DNA of 64,000 bases from Caballeronia pedi (GTDB lineage: Bacteria; Pseudomonadota; Gammaproteobacteria; Burkholderiales; Burkholderiaceae): the NCBI RefSeq assembly GCF_001544915.2, contig NZ_FCOE02000002.1:62001-126000 (forward strand), read 5' to 3'. Positions within the stretch are counted from its first letter, which is position 1; every line of letters starts with the position of its first letter. Of the stretch, positions 19,437-28,760 are shown piece by piece. Made by a program: the position numbers and the translations under genes. The notes below the pieces were generated by a model, which had not been told where the DNA came from, searched no databases, and saw nothing but the letters and a program-made list of their open reading frames with translations.

Positions 19437-22400
19437 ATGCCATTGCGGTCCGGCGTCGACGAGGCAAGTTTTCGTCGCATTCTCTTTCGCAACATCGCGC
19501 TGCCGCTCGGCACCGGCCTCGTCACGGCGGTCGCGTTCGTCGCGCTCGTGCTGTATCTGCTTTCCGGGATCAACTGGGTCGAGCATTCGGAGCGCGTGAT
19601 CGGCAATGCGCAGGAAATCGGCCGGCTCGTCAGCGAGAAGGAAAGCGCGATTCGCGGCTATCTGATCACCGGTGACGACGCGTTTCTCGCGCCCTACGAA
19701 ACCGCGAAGCCCAAACTCGCCGCCGATATCGACACGCTCGCCGAACTCGTCGCCGACAACGCCCCGCAAGTGGACCGTCTGATCCGCGTGCGCGCGTTGC
19801 AGGCGCAATGGGACAAGGTCGCCGACAATCTCATCGACGCGCGCCATCGAAATCTGGATTCCGGCGCGCTCGTGCGCGCGGGCCGCGGCTCGGCCGAGCG
19901 CGCGGAAACGGAGCGCGAACTCGCCGCGTTCCTCAACATCGAGCAGACCTTGCGCCTGCAGCGCATCGAGTCCGCGCGGCAACTGACGACCATCACCGTG
20001 GTCGTGTTCCTGATTCTGAGCCTGACGCTGTCGGTGAGTCTCGCGATCTTCGGCAGGCGCGAATTGATGCAGCTTTCCAATGCCTTCGGCGCGGCGATCG
20101 GCGAGCAGGAGCGGCAAACGCGCGCGTTGCAGGAGCAGGCGTGGCTGCGCGACGGGCAGACGCAGCTCGCCGAGCGCGTGATCGGCCGGCAAGCGCTCGG
20201 CGAGCTTTGCCAGACGATTCTCGACTTCCTCGCGGATTACCTCAAGGTGTCGATGGGCGCGTTCTACGTGCGCGAAGGCGATGGCGCACTGAAGCGCACC
20301 GCGAGCTTCGGCTTCGATCCCGACAGCGCGCCGGTTCCCGAATCGCTCGCGGGCGTGAAGAGCCTCGTCGGGCAGGCGGTGCACGCGCGCAAGCTGACCA
20401 GCCTGAACGATGTTCCCGCCGGCTACTGGAAGGTGACGTCGGCGCTCGGCGCGAGCGCGCCCGCGAGCCTCGCCATCATGCCGATCGAGAACGAAGGCCG
20501 GGCGAACGGCGCGATCGAACTCGGCGCGATGCACACGCTGACCGAGCGCGACCAGCAATTCCTGAAGATGATCGCGGGCAATATCGGCGATTTCGTCGAG
20601 GCGGCGCAGTATCGCGAGCGGCTGCAACGCGTGCTAGAAGAAACGCAGCAGTTGAACGAAGAACTGCAGATGCAGCAGGAAGAACTGCGCACGACCAACG
20701 AGGAACTGGAACAGCAGACCACGGCGCTTTCGCAGGCGCAGGCGTATCTTGCGAACCAGAAAGCGGAACTCGAACAGACCAACGATCAGCTCGCGGAACA
20801 GGCGCGCGTGCTCGACGAACGCAACGTCGCGCTCAACGCCGCGCAAGGCGAACTCGAATCGCGCGCGGAAGCGCTGCAGCGCGCGAGCCGCTACAAGTCC
20901 GAGTTTCTCGCGAACATGTCGCATGAGTTGCGCACGCCGCTCAATAGTTCGCTGATCCTCGCGAAACTGCTGTCCGAGAACAAGACCGGCAACCTCACGA
21001 ACGACCAGATCAAGTACGCGCAGACGATCTATTCCGCGGGCAACGATCTGCTCAATCTCATCAACGATATTCTCGACCTCTCGAAGGTCGAGGCGGGCAA
21101 GCTCGATCTGCATATCGAGGACGTGCCCTTGCAGCGGATCATGGATTCGCTTGCGCGCACCTTCGAGCCGCTCGCGCGGCAGAAGAAACTGAGGCTCGAA
21201 CTGCGCAGCGAGATCGATGATTATCCGACGCTCACCACCGACTTCCGGCGTCTCGAACAGATTCTGAAGAACCTGCTGTCGAACGCGGTGAAGTTCACGG
21301 ACGCGGGCGCGGTGTCGCTCGCGCTCAGGAACGCCGGCGAGGGCGCGGTGCAGTTCGTCGTGACCGATACCGGCATCGGCATTGCGCCGGACCAGCAGCA
21401 GGCGATCTTCGAAGCGTTCCAGCAAGCCGATGGCACCACGAGCCGTCACTATGGCGGCACGGGCCTCGGTCTGTCGATTTCGCGCAGCCTCGCGCATCTG
21501 CTCGGCGGTTCGATCAGCGTACGCAGCACGCAGGGCATGGGCAGCACATTCACGCTGACGATGCCCGTTGCCTACGATGGCGCCGCGCCGTCCGGCGCCG
21601 AAGTGCAGGCGCCCGCGCCCGCGCCCGCGCCGCTCGTCGTCGATGAAGCGCCGCCCGAGCTCGTCGAAGTCGCCCACGTGATCGACGACGACCGCGCCGA
21701 CGCCGCACCCGGTCGCCGCCTCGTGCTCGTGGTCGAAGACGAACCGGACTTCGCGCAAGTGCTGTTCGATCTCGCGCACGAACTGGGTTATCGCTGCATC
21801 GTCAGCGGCACCGCGCGCGAGGCGCTCAGGCTCGCGCGAGACAGCGCGCCGAACGCGATCCTGCTGGACATCGGCTTGCCGGACCGCTCGGGCCTCGTGC
21901 TGTTGCAGGAACTGAAGGCGAATCCGGCGACGCGGCACATTCCCGTGCATGTCGTGTCGGCGTCGGACAAAAGCGAGGCCGCGCTGCATCTCGGCGCGAT
22001 CGGCTACGCCATGAAGCCGACCACGCGCGAGCAACTGACCGCCATCTTCCAGCGGCTCGAAGAGAAGAGCAGCCAGAAGATCAAGCGCGTGCTGCTCGTC
22101 GAGGACGATGCGCGGCAGCGTCAGAGCATCGTCGAACTGATCAGCGACGCGGACGTGGAAATCACGCCGGTCGAGTTCGGCCGCGATGCGCTCGATTTGC
22201 TGAAGACCACGATCTTCGATTGCATGATCATCGATCTGAAGCTGCCCGACATGCAGGGCGGCGACCTCCTTCGCCAGATGGCCGCGACGGATTCGTACTC
22301 GTTCCCGCCCGTGATCGTCTACACGGGCCGCAGCCTCACGCATGATGAGGAAGCCGAACTGATGCGTTATTCGCAGTCGATCATCATAAAGGGGGCGCGT

Positions 22401-22892
22401 TCGCCGGAGCGTCTGCTCGACGAAGTGACGCTGTTCCTGCACAAGGTCGAGACGGATCTCTCGGCGGACCGTCAGGCGATGCTGCACGTCTCGCGCTCGC
22501 GCGATCGCGTGCTCGACGGCCGCCGCGTGCTGCTCGTCGACGACGATATCCGCAACATTTTCTCGCTATCGAGCGCGCTGGAGCATCAGGGTTTGAAGGT
22601 GGAGATCGGCCGCAACGGTTTCGAGGCGATCGAAACGCTCGACAGCAATCCGGACATCGACATCGTGCTGATGGACGTGATGATGCCCGGCATGGACGGA
22701 CTCGAAGCGACGCGGCGCATCCGCGCGGACGCGCGCTTCAGGAAGCTGCCGGTCATCGCGATCACGGCGAAGGCGATGAAGGACGATCAGGAGCAATGTC
22801 TCGCGGCGGGCGCGAGCGATTATCTGGCGAAGCCGATCGACGTCGACCGGCTTTACTCGCTGTTGAGGGTGTGGATGCCGCGGCGCGTTTGA
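19437..22892 (+). CDS. CHASE3-GAF hybrid sensor histidine kinase with three receiver domains
   Basis: 1151 residues. Order: membrane helix (about 20-42), periplasmic CHASE3 domain ([34 protein letters not shown]), second helix (about 183-205), GAF domain (about 245-395), a long coiled coil rich in E/Q (395-490), HisKA with H496 ([10 protein letters not shown]), HATPase ([23 protein letters not shown]), then three receivers. Receivers 1 (LLDIGLP) and 3 ([26 protein letters not shown]) keep the acceptor Asp. Receiver 2 keeps IIDLKLPD, but its KP loop reads IIKGARSP. It is likely a signalling hub that senses an internal or periplasmic stress; no partner gene is adjacent. Confidence 0.9.
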   Translation: MPLRSGVDEASFRRILFRNIALPLGTGLVTAVAFVALVLYLLSGINWVEHSERVIGNAQEIGRLVSEKESAIRGYLITGDDAFLAPYETAKPKLAADIDTLAELVADNAPQVDRLIRVRALQAQWDKVADNLIDARHRNLDSGALVRAGRGSAERAETERELAAFLNIEQTLRLQRIESARQLTTITVVVFLILSLTLSVSLAIFGRRELMQLSNAFGAAIGEQERQTRALQEQAWLRDGQTQLAERVIGRQALGELCQTILDFLADYLKVSMGAFYVREGDGALKRTASFGFDPDSAPVPESLAGVKSLVGQAVHARKLTSLNDVPAGYWKVTSALGASAPASLAIMPIENEGRANGAIELGAMHTLTERDQQFLKMIAGNIGDFVEAAQYRERLQRVLEETQQLNEELQMQQEELRTTNEELEQQTTALSQAQAYLANQKAELEQTNDQLAEQARVLDERNVALNAAQGELESRAEALQRASRYKSEFLANMSHELRTPLNSSLILAKLLSENKTGNLTNDQIKYAQTIYSAGNDLLNLINDILDLSKVEAGKLDLHIEDVPLQRIMDSLARTFEPLARQKKLRLELRSEIDDYPTLTTDFRRLEQILKNLLSNAVKFTDAGAVSLALRNAGEGAVQFVVTDTGIGIAPDQQQAIFEAFQQADGTTSRHYGGTGLGLSISRSLAHLLGGSISVRSTQGMGSTFTLTMPVAYDGAAPSGAEVQAPAPAPAPLVVDEAPPELVEVAHVIDDDRADAAPGRRLVLVVEDEPDFAQVLFDLAHELGYRCIVSGTAREALRLARDSAPNAILLDIGLPDRSGLVLLQELKANPATRHIPVHVVSASDKSEAALHLGAIGYAMKPTTREQLTAIFQRLEEKSSQKIKRVLLVEDDARQRQSIVELISDADVEITPVEFGRDALDLLKTTIFDCMIIDLKLPDMQGGDLLRQMAATDSYSFPPVIVYTGRSLTHDEEAELMRYSQSIIIKGARSPERLLDEVTLFLHKVETDLSADRQAMLHVSRSRDRVLDGRRVLLVDDDIRNIFSLSSALEHQGLKVEIGRNGFEAIETLDSNPDIDIVLMDVMMPGMDGLEATRRIRADARFRKLPVIAITAKAMKDDQEQCLAAGASDYLAKPIDVDRLYSLLRVWMPRRV

Positions 22893-22895
22893 GCG

Positions 22896-24668
22896 TCAGA
22901 TATTCAACGCCCGCTTGTCCACCGCGAGCGCCGCCTCCCGCATCACTTCCGACAATGAAGGATGCGGATGGCAAATGCGCCCGAGATCTTCGCTCGCCGC
23001 CTTGAACTCCATCGCGACCACCGCTTCGGCGATCAGATCCGACGCGTTCGCCGAGATGATATGCACGCCGAGAATCTCGTCGGTTTTCGCATCGGCGATG
23101 ATCTTGATGAAGCCGTCCGTCTCGCCGATGCCCATCGCGCGGCCGTTCGCCATCATCGGGAACTGGCCGGCCTTGGTCTCGCGGCCCGCCGCTTTCAGCG
23201 CCTGCTCCGTCTGCCCGACCCACGCGATCTCCGGATGCGTGTAAATCACCCACGGAATGCAGTTGTAGTCGATGTGCGGCTTCTGCCCGTCGATGATTTC
23301 CGCCACCAGCACGCCTTCGTCCTCGGCCTTGTGCGCGAGCATCGGGCCGCGCACGACATCGCCGATCGCGTAGACGTTCGGGACTTTCGTCGCACAATGT
23401 CCGTCGACGGGAATGAAGCCGCGCTCGTCGGCTGAAAGACCGATCGAATCCAGGCCGAGATCGTCCGTGTTCGGCACGCGGCCTATCGACACGATCAGGC
23501 GGTCCGCATCGAGCGTCTGCGCGTTGCCGTCCTTGTCCTGGTAGGAAATGGCAACGCTCGAATCGGTGGTCTTCACGCTGTCGATCTTCACGCCGAGGTG
23601 AATCGTCAGTCCCTGCTTCTTGAAGAGCTTCGCGGCTTCCTTTTGCAGCGCGGTGTCGGTCGTGCCGAGGAATTCGGGCAGCGCTTCGAGAATCGTCACT
23701 TCCGCGCCGAGCCTGCGCCACACCGAGCCGAGTTCGAGGCCGATCACGCCCGCGCCGATCACGGCGAGCTTTTTCGGCACGGACGTGAAGGCGAGCGCGC
23801 CTTCGTTGTCGGAGACGATCTTGTTGTCGACCGGCACGTTCGGCAGATGACGCGCCTTCGAACCCGTCGCGATGATCACGTGTTGCGCGGTATGGCTTTC
23901 GGTCTTGCCGTCACCGCTCACGTCGATTTTGAAATTCGCGCCGTCCTTGCCCGCGAGCTTGCCGTGACCTTTGAGCCACGTGATCTTGTTCTTGCGGAAC
24001 AGGAATTCGACGCCGCCCGTGATCTTTTCGACGATCGCTTCCTTGCGGCCGACCATTTTGTCGACGTCGACAGAAAGGTTGTCCATGTTGATGCCGAGAT
24101 CGCCGAAATGAAGCTGCGCCTTCTCGAATTGCTCGCTCGACGCCAGCAACGCCTTCGACGGAATGCAGCCGACGTTCAGGCACGTGCCGCCGAGCTTCGG
24201 CTTGCCGGCGTGGTTGATCCATTCCTCGACGCACGCGACCTTGCGGCCGAGCTGCGCGGCGCGGATCGCGGCGATGTAGCCGCCGGGGCCGGAGCCGATC
24301 ACGATCACATCGAAGTCGGCTTTCTGGGCTGAAGCGGCGGCGGGCGCGGGCGCTGCGGCTGGCGCGGGTTGAGCGGCAGGCTTTTCCGGCGCAGGCGCGG
24401 ACGCGGGCGCGGCGGCGGACGCTTTCGCTTCGGTATCGATGATGGCGAGCACTTCGTCTGCGTGAACGATATCGCCAGCCTGCTTCGCGATTTCCGCGAG
24501 CGTGCCCGCCGACGGCGCAGGCACTTCCAGCACGACCTTGTCCGTTTCCAGTTCGACGAGGATTTCGTCTTGCGTCACGGTGTCGCCCGCTTTCTTCTTC
24601 CACGGCAACATCGTCGCTTCGGTGACGGATTCGGAAAGCTGCGGAACCTTGACTTCAATCCTGGCCAT
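22896..24668 (-). CDS. lpdA: Dihydrolipoyl dehydrogenase (E3) with N-terminal lipoyl domain
   Basis: 590 residues. Residues 1-80 are a lipoyl domain with K44 as the lipoylation site ([14 protein letters not shown]); an Ala/Pro hinge (82-115) follows. The E3 body has FAD site [12 protein letters not shown], redox disulfide [14 protein letters not shown] site [12 protein letters not shown], and the catalytic HPHPSLSE at the C-terminus. It reoxidises dihydrolipoamide on 2-oxoacid dehydrogenases. The lipoyl domain resembles that of 2-oxoglutarate dehydrogenase E2 (SucB) rather than the PDH type. No E1 or E2 genes lie beside it, so it is a solitary E3 copy. Confidence 0.95.
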   Translation of the reverse strand: MARIEVKVPQLSESVTEATMLPWKKKAGDTVTQDEILVELETDKVVLEVPAPSAGTLAEIAKQAGDIVHADEVLAIIDTEAKASAAAPASAPAPEKPAAQPAPAAAPAPAAASAQKADFDVIVIGSGPGGYIAAIRAAQLGRKVACVEEWINHAGKPKLGGTCLNVGCIPSKALLASSEQFEKAQLHFGDLGINMDNLSVDVDKMVGRKEAIVEKITGGVEFLFRKNKITWLKGHGKLAGKDGANFKIDVSGDGKTESHTAQHVIIATGSKARHLPNVPVDNKIVSDNEGALAFTSVPKKLAVIGAGVIGLELGSVWRRLGAEVTILEALPEFLGTTDTALQKEAAKLFKKQGLTIHLGVKIDSVKTTDSSVAISYQDKDGNAQTLDADRLIVSIGRVPNTDDLGLDSIGLSADERGFIPVDGHCATKVPNVYAIGDVVRGPMLAHKAEDEGVLVAEIIDGQKPHIDYNCIPWVIYTHPEIAWVGQTEQALKAAGRETKAGQFPMMANGRAMGIGETDGFIKIIADAKTDEILGVHIISANASDLIAEAVVAMEFKAASEDLGRICHPHPSLSEVMREAALAVDKRALNI

Positions 24669-24818
24669 TCAGATTCTCCTTGTAAGCGATTTTTTCGCGG
24701 CTGGAAACGTGGATGCCGCCTTGTCCAGGCCGGCCCGGCGCGCCGAAGTCGTAGGATACGCCCTGTCCGCACCGCGCGCGCGGCAAGCGGCGCGGACATC
24801 GATCCGTGTTTTCGTCGT

Positions 24819-24842
24819 CGTTATATTCAGTGGTATATTACG
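24819..24842. promoter_or_regulatory. 24-bp ModE-like dyad upstream of the DUF2325 gene
   Basis: The left arm CGTTATATT and right arm TATATTACG are separated by 6 bp. The outer CGT/ACG and inner TAT steps are symmetric. The layout (9-6-9) matches the E. coli modABC operator as I recall it (CGTTATATT, 6 bp, TACATAACG). It ends 62 bp before the DUF2325 ATG; TATATT at 24834-24839 could be the -10 box, which would make the site a repressor site. A second site with the same right arm lies at 27746-27769. Confidence 0.55.
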
Positions 24843-24904
24843 AAGCACGCATTGACCGACCCAGAGCACACCTTCCGGCCCAGCCGATCGAGCACGAGGT
24901 GACC

Positions 24905-26215
24905 ATGCAGCCCCCTCCGTTTCAACTTGCCCGCACGAGCGCACATGCACATCGCGATGCGTGCTGCCAGCCGACCGAAGCCGATTTGCGCTCGTCGCGG
25001 CGGCGTGCGCGTCTTGCCGAACTCGATGCCAATCTGCATTGCTCGGTCATCGGCACCTGTCTTTCGACCGGCGAGCTGCGCAAGCTCGTGCCGAAATTCA
25101 CCGATCTCGACCGCCACCACGCGAGCGATCTGGAGATTCATCATGCGGCCGTCGAACTCGCGATCGCGGGCGGCGCGGGCGCGAAGGCGCTGAACAAGGC
25201 GCTCGACGAGCGCTACGCGGGCGCGATCCGCCGTTTCGATGCCGCGCGCGATCCGCAGGCGTTGCTCGATCTATGGAACGACGCGCTCAGGTCCGGCGAC
25301 ATCCCGCCCGCGTACTGGGCGGTGATGTCGCATCCGCACGCGACGATAGAAGTGCGCCAGGCCGCGTTCGGCGAACTGCACATGCTGTCGCATCTGGTGG
25401 GCGCGGCGAATCGCGCGGATATCCGTCGGCTCGTGGCGCTGGAAGCGGAGAACGCCGGCCTCAGGGACAAGATCGAACGTCAGCAGGCGCGTCTGCTCGA
25501 ACTGAGCGCGGAGCGGGATGCGTCGCTCATGCAATCGAACGCACAGGCGCTGCAACTCGCTGCGCTCGCCGAACGCAAGTCGGACCTGTCGACGGCGCAG
25601 CTCGAAGCCGAAGTCGAGCGCCTGCGCGAGAAGGTGGAGGACGGCGAGCGCCGTCTTGCGCTGCACACGAGCCGCCGCGAAGCCGCCGAGCAGCGCGCGC
25701 AGCACGACGAGGACGAGACGCGCGCGTTGCGCAACAAGCTGGGCGAGGCGCAGGCGCTCCTTAGAGTCGTGCAGGCCGAATGCGCGGCGCTGGAACGCGC
25801 GACGCTCGACGCCGACGATCAGCCCGACGCGCGCCAGCGCGCTGTCGAATGGGTGAATGGCAGGCGTATCGTCTATGTCGGCGGAAGGCCGAATTCGAAC
25901 GCGGTGCTGAAGTCGCTGGTGGAAGCGGCGGGTGGTGAGCTGATCGTCCACGACGGCGGCATCGAGGATCGCAAGGGCTTGCTCGCCGCCGCGTTGCCGA
26001 ACGCCGATGTCGTGCTGTTTCCCGTCGACTGCATCGATCACGATTCGATGAGCATGCTCAAGCGCGTCTGTGAGCGGCATGGCGTCGAGTATTCGCCGCT
26101 GCGCACGGCGAGCGTCGCGAGCTTCGTGGAGTTCGTCGCGCGGCTGGCCGCGAGCGCGCAGGACACGCGGGCGAGCGCGCCGCCGCCGTCCGCGTTCTGC
26201 CTGCGTCACGGTTAA
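24905..26215 (+). CDS. DUF2325 protein with long central coiled coil
   Basis: 436 residues from ATG 24905, preceded by GAGG. The N-terminal ~170 residues contain Cys-containing stretches (DACCQPT, LHCSVIGTCLSTGELRKLVPKF). Residues about 180-320 are a strong coiled coil. The C-terminal ~90 residues form the DUF2325 domain (RIVYVGGRPNSNAVLKSLVEAAGGELIVHDGGIEDRKG...DVVLFPVDCIDHDSM), a small Rossmann-like fold whose function is unknown. The gene ends 4 bp into the convergent ModE-like gene and has a ModE-like dyad in its promoter, which suggests a link to molybdenum metabolism. That link is inference. Confidence 0.82.
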   Translation: MQPPPFQLARTSAHAHRDACCQPTEADLRSSRRRARLAELDANLHCSVIGTCLSTGELRKLVPKFTDLDRHHASDLEIHHAAVELAIAGGAGAKALNKALDERYAGAIRRFDAARDPQALLDLWNDALRSGDIPPAYWAVMSHPHATIEVRQAAFGELHMLSHLVGAANRADIRRLVALEAENAGLRDKIERQQARLLELSAERDASLMQSNAQALQLAALAERKSDLSTAQLEAEVERLREKVEDGERRLALHTSRREAAEQRAQHDEDETRALRNKLGEAQALLRVVQAECAALERATLDADDQPDARQRAVEWVNGRRIVYVGGRPNSNAVLKSLVEAAGGELIVHDGGIEDRKGLLAAALPNADVVLFPVDCIDHDSMSMLKRVCERHGVEYSPLRTASVASFVEFVARLAASAQDTRASAPPPSAFCLRHG

Positions 26216-26613
26216 GGCTTGAGCAGCTTCGTGAGCGATTCGATTTGCCCGGCGCAGGCCGCTTGCGCCTGCGTTTCGACCTCGCGATAAAGCCGGATGA
26301 TGCTCTCGCCGACCGGCGTCAGCACGCAGCCGCCGCCGCTTTGACCGCCTTGCTCGGAGATCGTCGCGGGCGATTTGAGCGAGCGGTTGAGTTCGTCGAT
26401 GAGCAGCCATGCGCGCCGGTACGACATGTCGAGGCTGCGCGCCGCCGCCGAGATCGAGCCGTGCTTATGCACCGCTTCCAGTAGCGAGACCTTGCCCGGG
26501 CCGATCGCTATGGTCTCGCCTTTCGTGATGCGCATGCGAAAGCGGACTTCGGCGGCGTGGTCTGCCGGGTCTGCTTCGGGTGCGCTTTGGGATGGTTTGT
26601 GGGTCGTCGCCAT
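26212..26613 (-). CDS. ModE N-terminal-domain transcription regulator (no molybdate domain)
   Basis: 133 residues from ATG 26613. The whole chain is a ModE/LysR-like winged helix: GPGKVSLLEAVHKHGSISAAARSLDMSYRRAWLLIDELN (helix-turn-helix), then the wing EQGGQSGGGCVLTPVGESIIRLYREVE. Full ModE has two further Mop/TOBE domains that bind molybdate; they are absent here, so the protein cannot sense molybdate in the usual way. It may dimerise and bind the nearby dyads, possibly sensing Mo through another protein. It lies 38 bp downstream of the nifQ-like gene on the same strand. Confidence 0.88.
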   Translation of the reverse strand: MATTHKPSQSAPEADPADHAAEVRFRMRITKGETIAIGPGKVSLLEAVHKHGSISAAARSLDMSYRRAWLLIDELNRSLKSPATISEQGGQSGGGCVLTPVGESIIRLYREVETQAQAACAGQIESLTKLLKP

Positions 26614-26650
26614 GCCGGAGAGGATACACGAAGGGAGTGGGGCGGCTCGA

Positions 26651-27196
26651 TCAGTTTCCCGGATAGCAAACCCCATAATCCTCACACCCCGGACATCCCG
26701 GCGCGCAAGTCGGCGCAACGCCTCGCGCATACGCGACCTCTTGCGCGAGAAACTTCTTCCAGCGCAGGTTCGCGACATTGCGCGCGACCAGCACGGGATA
26801 GTGCCGCGCCAGCATCTCGCTGACGTCATCTCGCCCGCCGAGGCCGAGATCGCGCCACAGATGATCCGGCCGCAACGAAGCCGCGGCGATGATCGTCGCG
26901 AGACAAAACGCGTCTTCCCGATACCGGTTCGCCGTGCGGTCGTGCCACATCAGCAACCCGTGCAGATCGCGCACGAATACGCGATGCGGCGACGACAGAA
27001 TCGCACCGGGCGCACGATCGACCGCCGCGCCGGGAAAATGCCGGCCGATCAGCGCCGTGAACGCGCCGGCATCGAGCCCGAGCAAAAGGAGATCATTCGA
27101 TTCGATGCGCGCGCCGATGAGCCGCGCGAACAGCACGGTATCGGGCGCATCGGGATGGGCGGCGTGCGCGAGCAACGCACGCGCTGGCGCATTCAT
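26651..27196 (-). CDS. nifQ: NifQ-family molybdenum-binding protein
   Basis: 181 residues from ATG 27196. The diagnostic C-terminus has NLRWKKFLAQEV followed by a cysteine cluster CAPGCPGCEDYGVC, i.e. C-x3-C-x2-C-x5-C; I recall the classical NifQ pattern as C-x4-C-x2-C-x5-C, so the first gap is one shorter. NifQ binds an Fe-S/Mo centre and supplies molybdenum for FeMo-cofactor synthesis. No other nif gene is in the window; here it is coupled (ATGA overlap) to a molybdopterin-fold protein and followed by a ModE-like regulator. A role in Mo delivery outside nitrogen fixation is therefore likely but unproven. Confidence 0.85.
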   Translation of the reverse strand: MNAPARALLAHAAHPDAPDTVLFARLIGARIESNDLLLLGLDAGAFTALIGRHFPGAAVDRAPGAILSSPHRVFVRDLHGLLMWHDRTANRYREDAFCLATIIAAASLRPDHLWRDLGLGGRDDVSEMLARHYPVLVARNVANLRWKKFLAQEVAYARGVAPTCAPGCPGCEDYGVCYPGN

Positions 27197-27693
27197 CGAT
27201 GCGCTGTACCCAGCACGTGCGCATCGACGCGCACGAGGCGTTTCATGTGACGCGGCGCGTGCACCGTGTCCGCACCCGACACGAGCACAGGCAAACCATC
27301 CTCGACCCCGAGTTCGCGATCCGCGCACTCATACGCGACGATCACCTGCGCGCCGATCGGCGTATTGAACAGTTCGTGCCACGAAAACGTCACGGCGTAG
27401 CCGTCGTGCGCGTGCGCAAGAAACACGGTGCGCTTGAAATCCGAGTTGTCCGGACGGCGCACGCCCGCCGCGTCGAGCAGCACGCGCAACTGCACGCCGC
27501 GATAACTTCCCATCGGACGGATGTAGCGGCCCGTCGAAAAGCAAACCAGATCGAAAGGCGCGATGTGCGCGCACGCGAATTCGCGCAATGCGGCAAGATC
27601 GAGCGTGAGCGGTCGTTGCACGGCGCCGCCGATCTCGACGACGGGTCCGTCGAGCGTGGCGGAGAGAGCAGGAATCGGTTGCGCAAGTTCCAT
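27193..27693 (-). CDS. Small molybdopterin-binding-fold protein (sulfite oxidase-like)
   Basis: 166 residues matching the oxidoreductase molybdopterin-binding domain in miniature: ALREFACAHIAPFDLVCFSTGRYIRPMGSYRGVQLRVLLDAAGVRRPD, then VFLAHAHDGYAVTFSWHELFN and GLPVLVSGADTVHAPRHMKRLVRVDAHVL. The Cys in the LVCFS strand sits where the Mo-ligating Cys of the family lies. There is no export signal, unlike most SUOX-fold enzymes (MsrP type). It heads a two-gene coupled unit with nifQ and has a ModE-like dyad 53 bp upstream. Enzyme or cofactor carrier cannot be decided. Confidence 0.75.
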   Translation of the reverse strand: MELAQPIPALSATLDGPVVEIGGAVQRPLTLDLAALREFACAHIAPFDLVCFSTGRYIRPMGSYRGVQLRVLLDAAGVRRPDNSDFKRTVFLAHAHDGYAVTFSWHELFNTPIGAQVIVAYECADRELGVEDGLPVLVSGADTVHAPRHMKRLVRVDAHVLGTAHR

Positions 27694-27745
27694 GGCGTTT
27701 GACGTAAGAAGCGCGAAAAAGACGCGTGTTAAGCGGACGGGGCGG

Positions 27746-27769
27746 CGTTGTATCTGCGACTATATTACG
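27746..27769. promoter_or_regulatory. Second 24-bp ModE-like dyad, upstream of the molybdopterin-fold/nifQ operon
   Basis: The left arm CGTTGTATC and right arm TATATTACG are spaced by 6 bp, the same span and right arm as the site at 24819-24842. It is 53 bp upstream of the molybdopterin-fold gene (leftward) and 71 bp upstream of the lipoprotein gene (rightward), so it could control either. Confidence 0.55.
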
Positions 27770-27840
27770 ATGTCCGGCCCGATGCCATGTTTGCTGCGGC
27801 ATGACGGACATGATCTACGGCTTATCGACGGGAGAAACGC

Positions 27841-28755
27841 ATGAAGCGTCGGCTGACGGCGGCATTCGCCATGACGATGTTCCTCGCGGCGTGCGGCTCG
27901 GTCGCGCCGGGCACGACGGCGCAGACCGTGCCGCTCGCGGGCACGCCCAACGGCGTCGCGGTGCGCGATGCGGACGGCGCAGTTTTCGTCACCGACGACA
28001 GAACCAACGGCATCGTGATGACGACGCACATCGGCGACGAGGACGCGCCCGCGTTCTCGCTCTACGCGCGCATTCCTCACGCGGAGGGTGAGCGCACCGG
28101 CCTGAGCCAGATCGCGTTCGCGCCGAACGGGCATCTGCTCGTCGAGCAGTTCGGCTTCGGCACGGCGGGCGCCGTTTTCAATATCGCGCCGAGCGGTCAG
28201 GTCGCGCTCGCGTCGGATACGAATTCGGCGCGGCGTCGTCTGGGCTTGCTCGTGCTCGACAGCGGCACGTTCCTGTCGAGCTGGTTCGTGAAGGAGGGCA
28301 GCGCGCCGCCCGAAGGCGGCGTGAGCGTGATTACGCGCGGCAGCGCGCCGCGCCAGATGATCGAGCGCGACATCGTCGGCGGACTGGCGAAGCCGGTTGG
28401 TCTCGCGGCCGTCGGCGGAACGCTCTACATCAGCGATCAGGCCGCCAACCGCATCTACAAGGTGGATCTGCAGGCGGCGCGGGCGGCGAGCGCGCCCGTG
28501 CCTGCCAGCGATGTCTTCGCGACCGTCGATGCGCCCGACCTGATGGCCGCGACGCCCGACGGCACGCTCTACACGAAATGCAGCGCGCACGCCGTGTGCA
28601 GCTTCTCGAAGCGCGGCCGGGCGACCGTCGTCATGGACGGTCTCGAAGCGCCGCGCGGCGTCGCGGTGGACGTCGCGCGCAAACGGCTCATCGTGGTCGA
28701 CCGCTCGGGCGCGCCGGACAAGCCGAGCGCGCTGCGCGTCGCGCCCATCCGCTGA
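27841..28755 (+). CDS. Beta-propeller (SMP-30/NHL-like) lipoprotein
   Basis: 304 residues with a lipobox (MTMFLAACG, Cys about residue 18). The mature chain shows repeated propeller strands of the type GVAVRDADGAVFVTDDRTNGIV, GLAAVGGTLYISDQAANRIYKVD and GVAVDVARKRLIVVDRSG, as in SMP-30/NHL proteins. Its function is unknown; it is probably a periplasmic-facing membrane protein. It lies divergent from the Mo island and shares the 27746-27769 dyad region. Confidence 0.75.
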   Translation: MKRRLTAAFAMTMFLAACGSVAPGTTAQTVPLAGTPNGVAVRDADGAVFVTDDRTNGIVMTTHIGDEDAPAFSLYARIPHAEGERTGLSQIAFAPNGHLLVEQFGFGTAGAVFNIAPSGQVALASDTNSARRRLGLLVLDSGTFLSSWFVKEGSAPPEGGVSVITRGSAPRQMIERDIVGGLAKPVGLAAVGGTLYISDQAANRIYKVDLQAARAASAPVPASDVFATVDAPDLMAATPDGTLYTKCSAHAVCSFSKRGRATVVMDGLEAPRGVAVDVARKRLIVVDRSGAPDKPSALRVAPIR

Positions 28756-28760
28756 CGTGC

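Noticed and set aside
17409..20627. Very long open frame on the minus strand running from the hybrid kinase region through tauA to tauB
   Set aside because: Only the last 259 codons match a protein family (TauB). The rest is high-GC antisense or out-of-frame reading across two real genes; the start at 18188 gives normal length and coupling.
20634..22487. 617-codon open frame antisense to the hybrid kinase
   Set aside because: Arg/His/Glu-rich shadow typical of the complementary third-position GC bias; no family motif or ribosome site.
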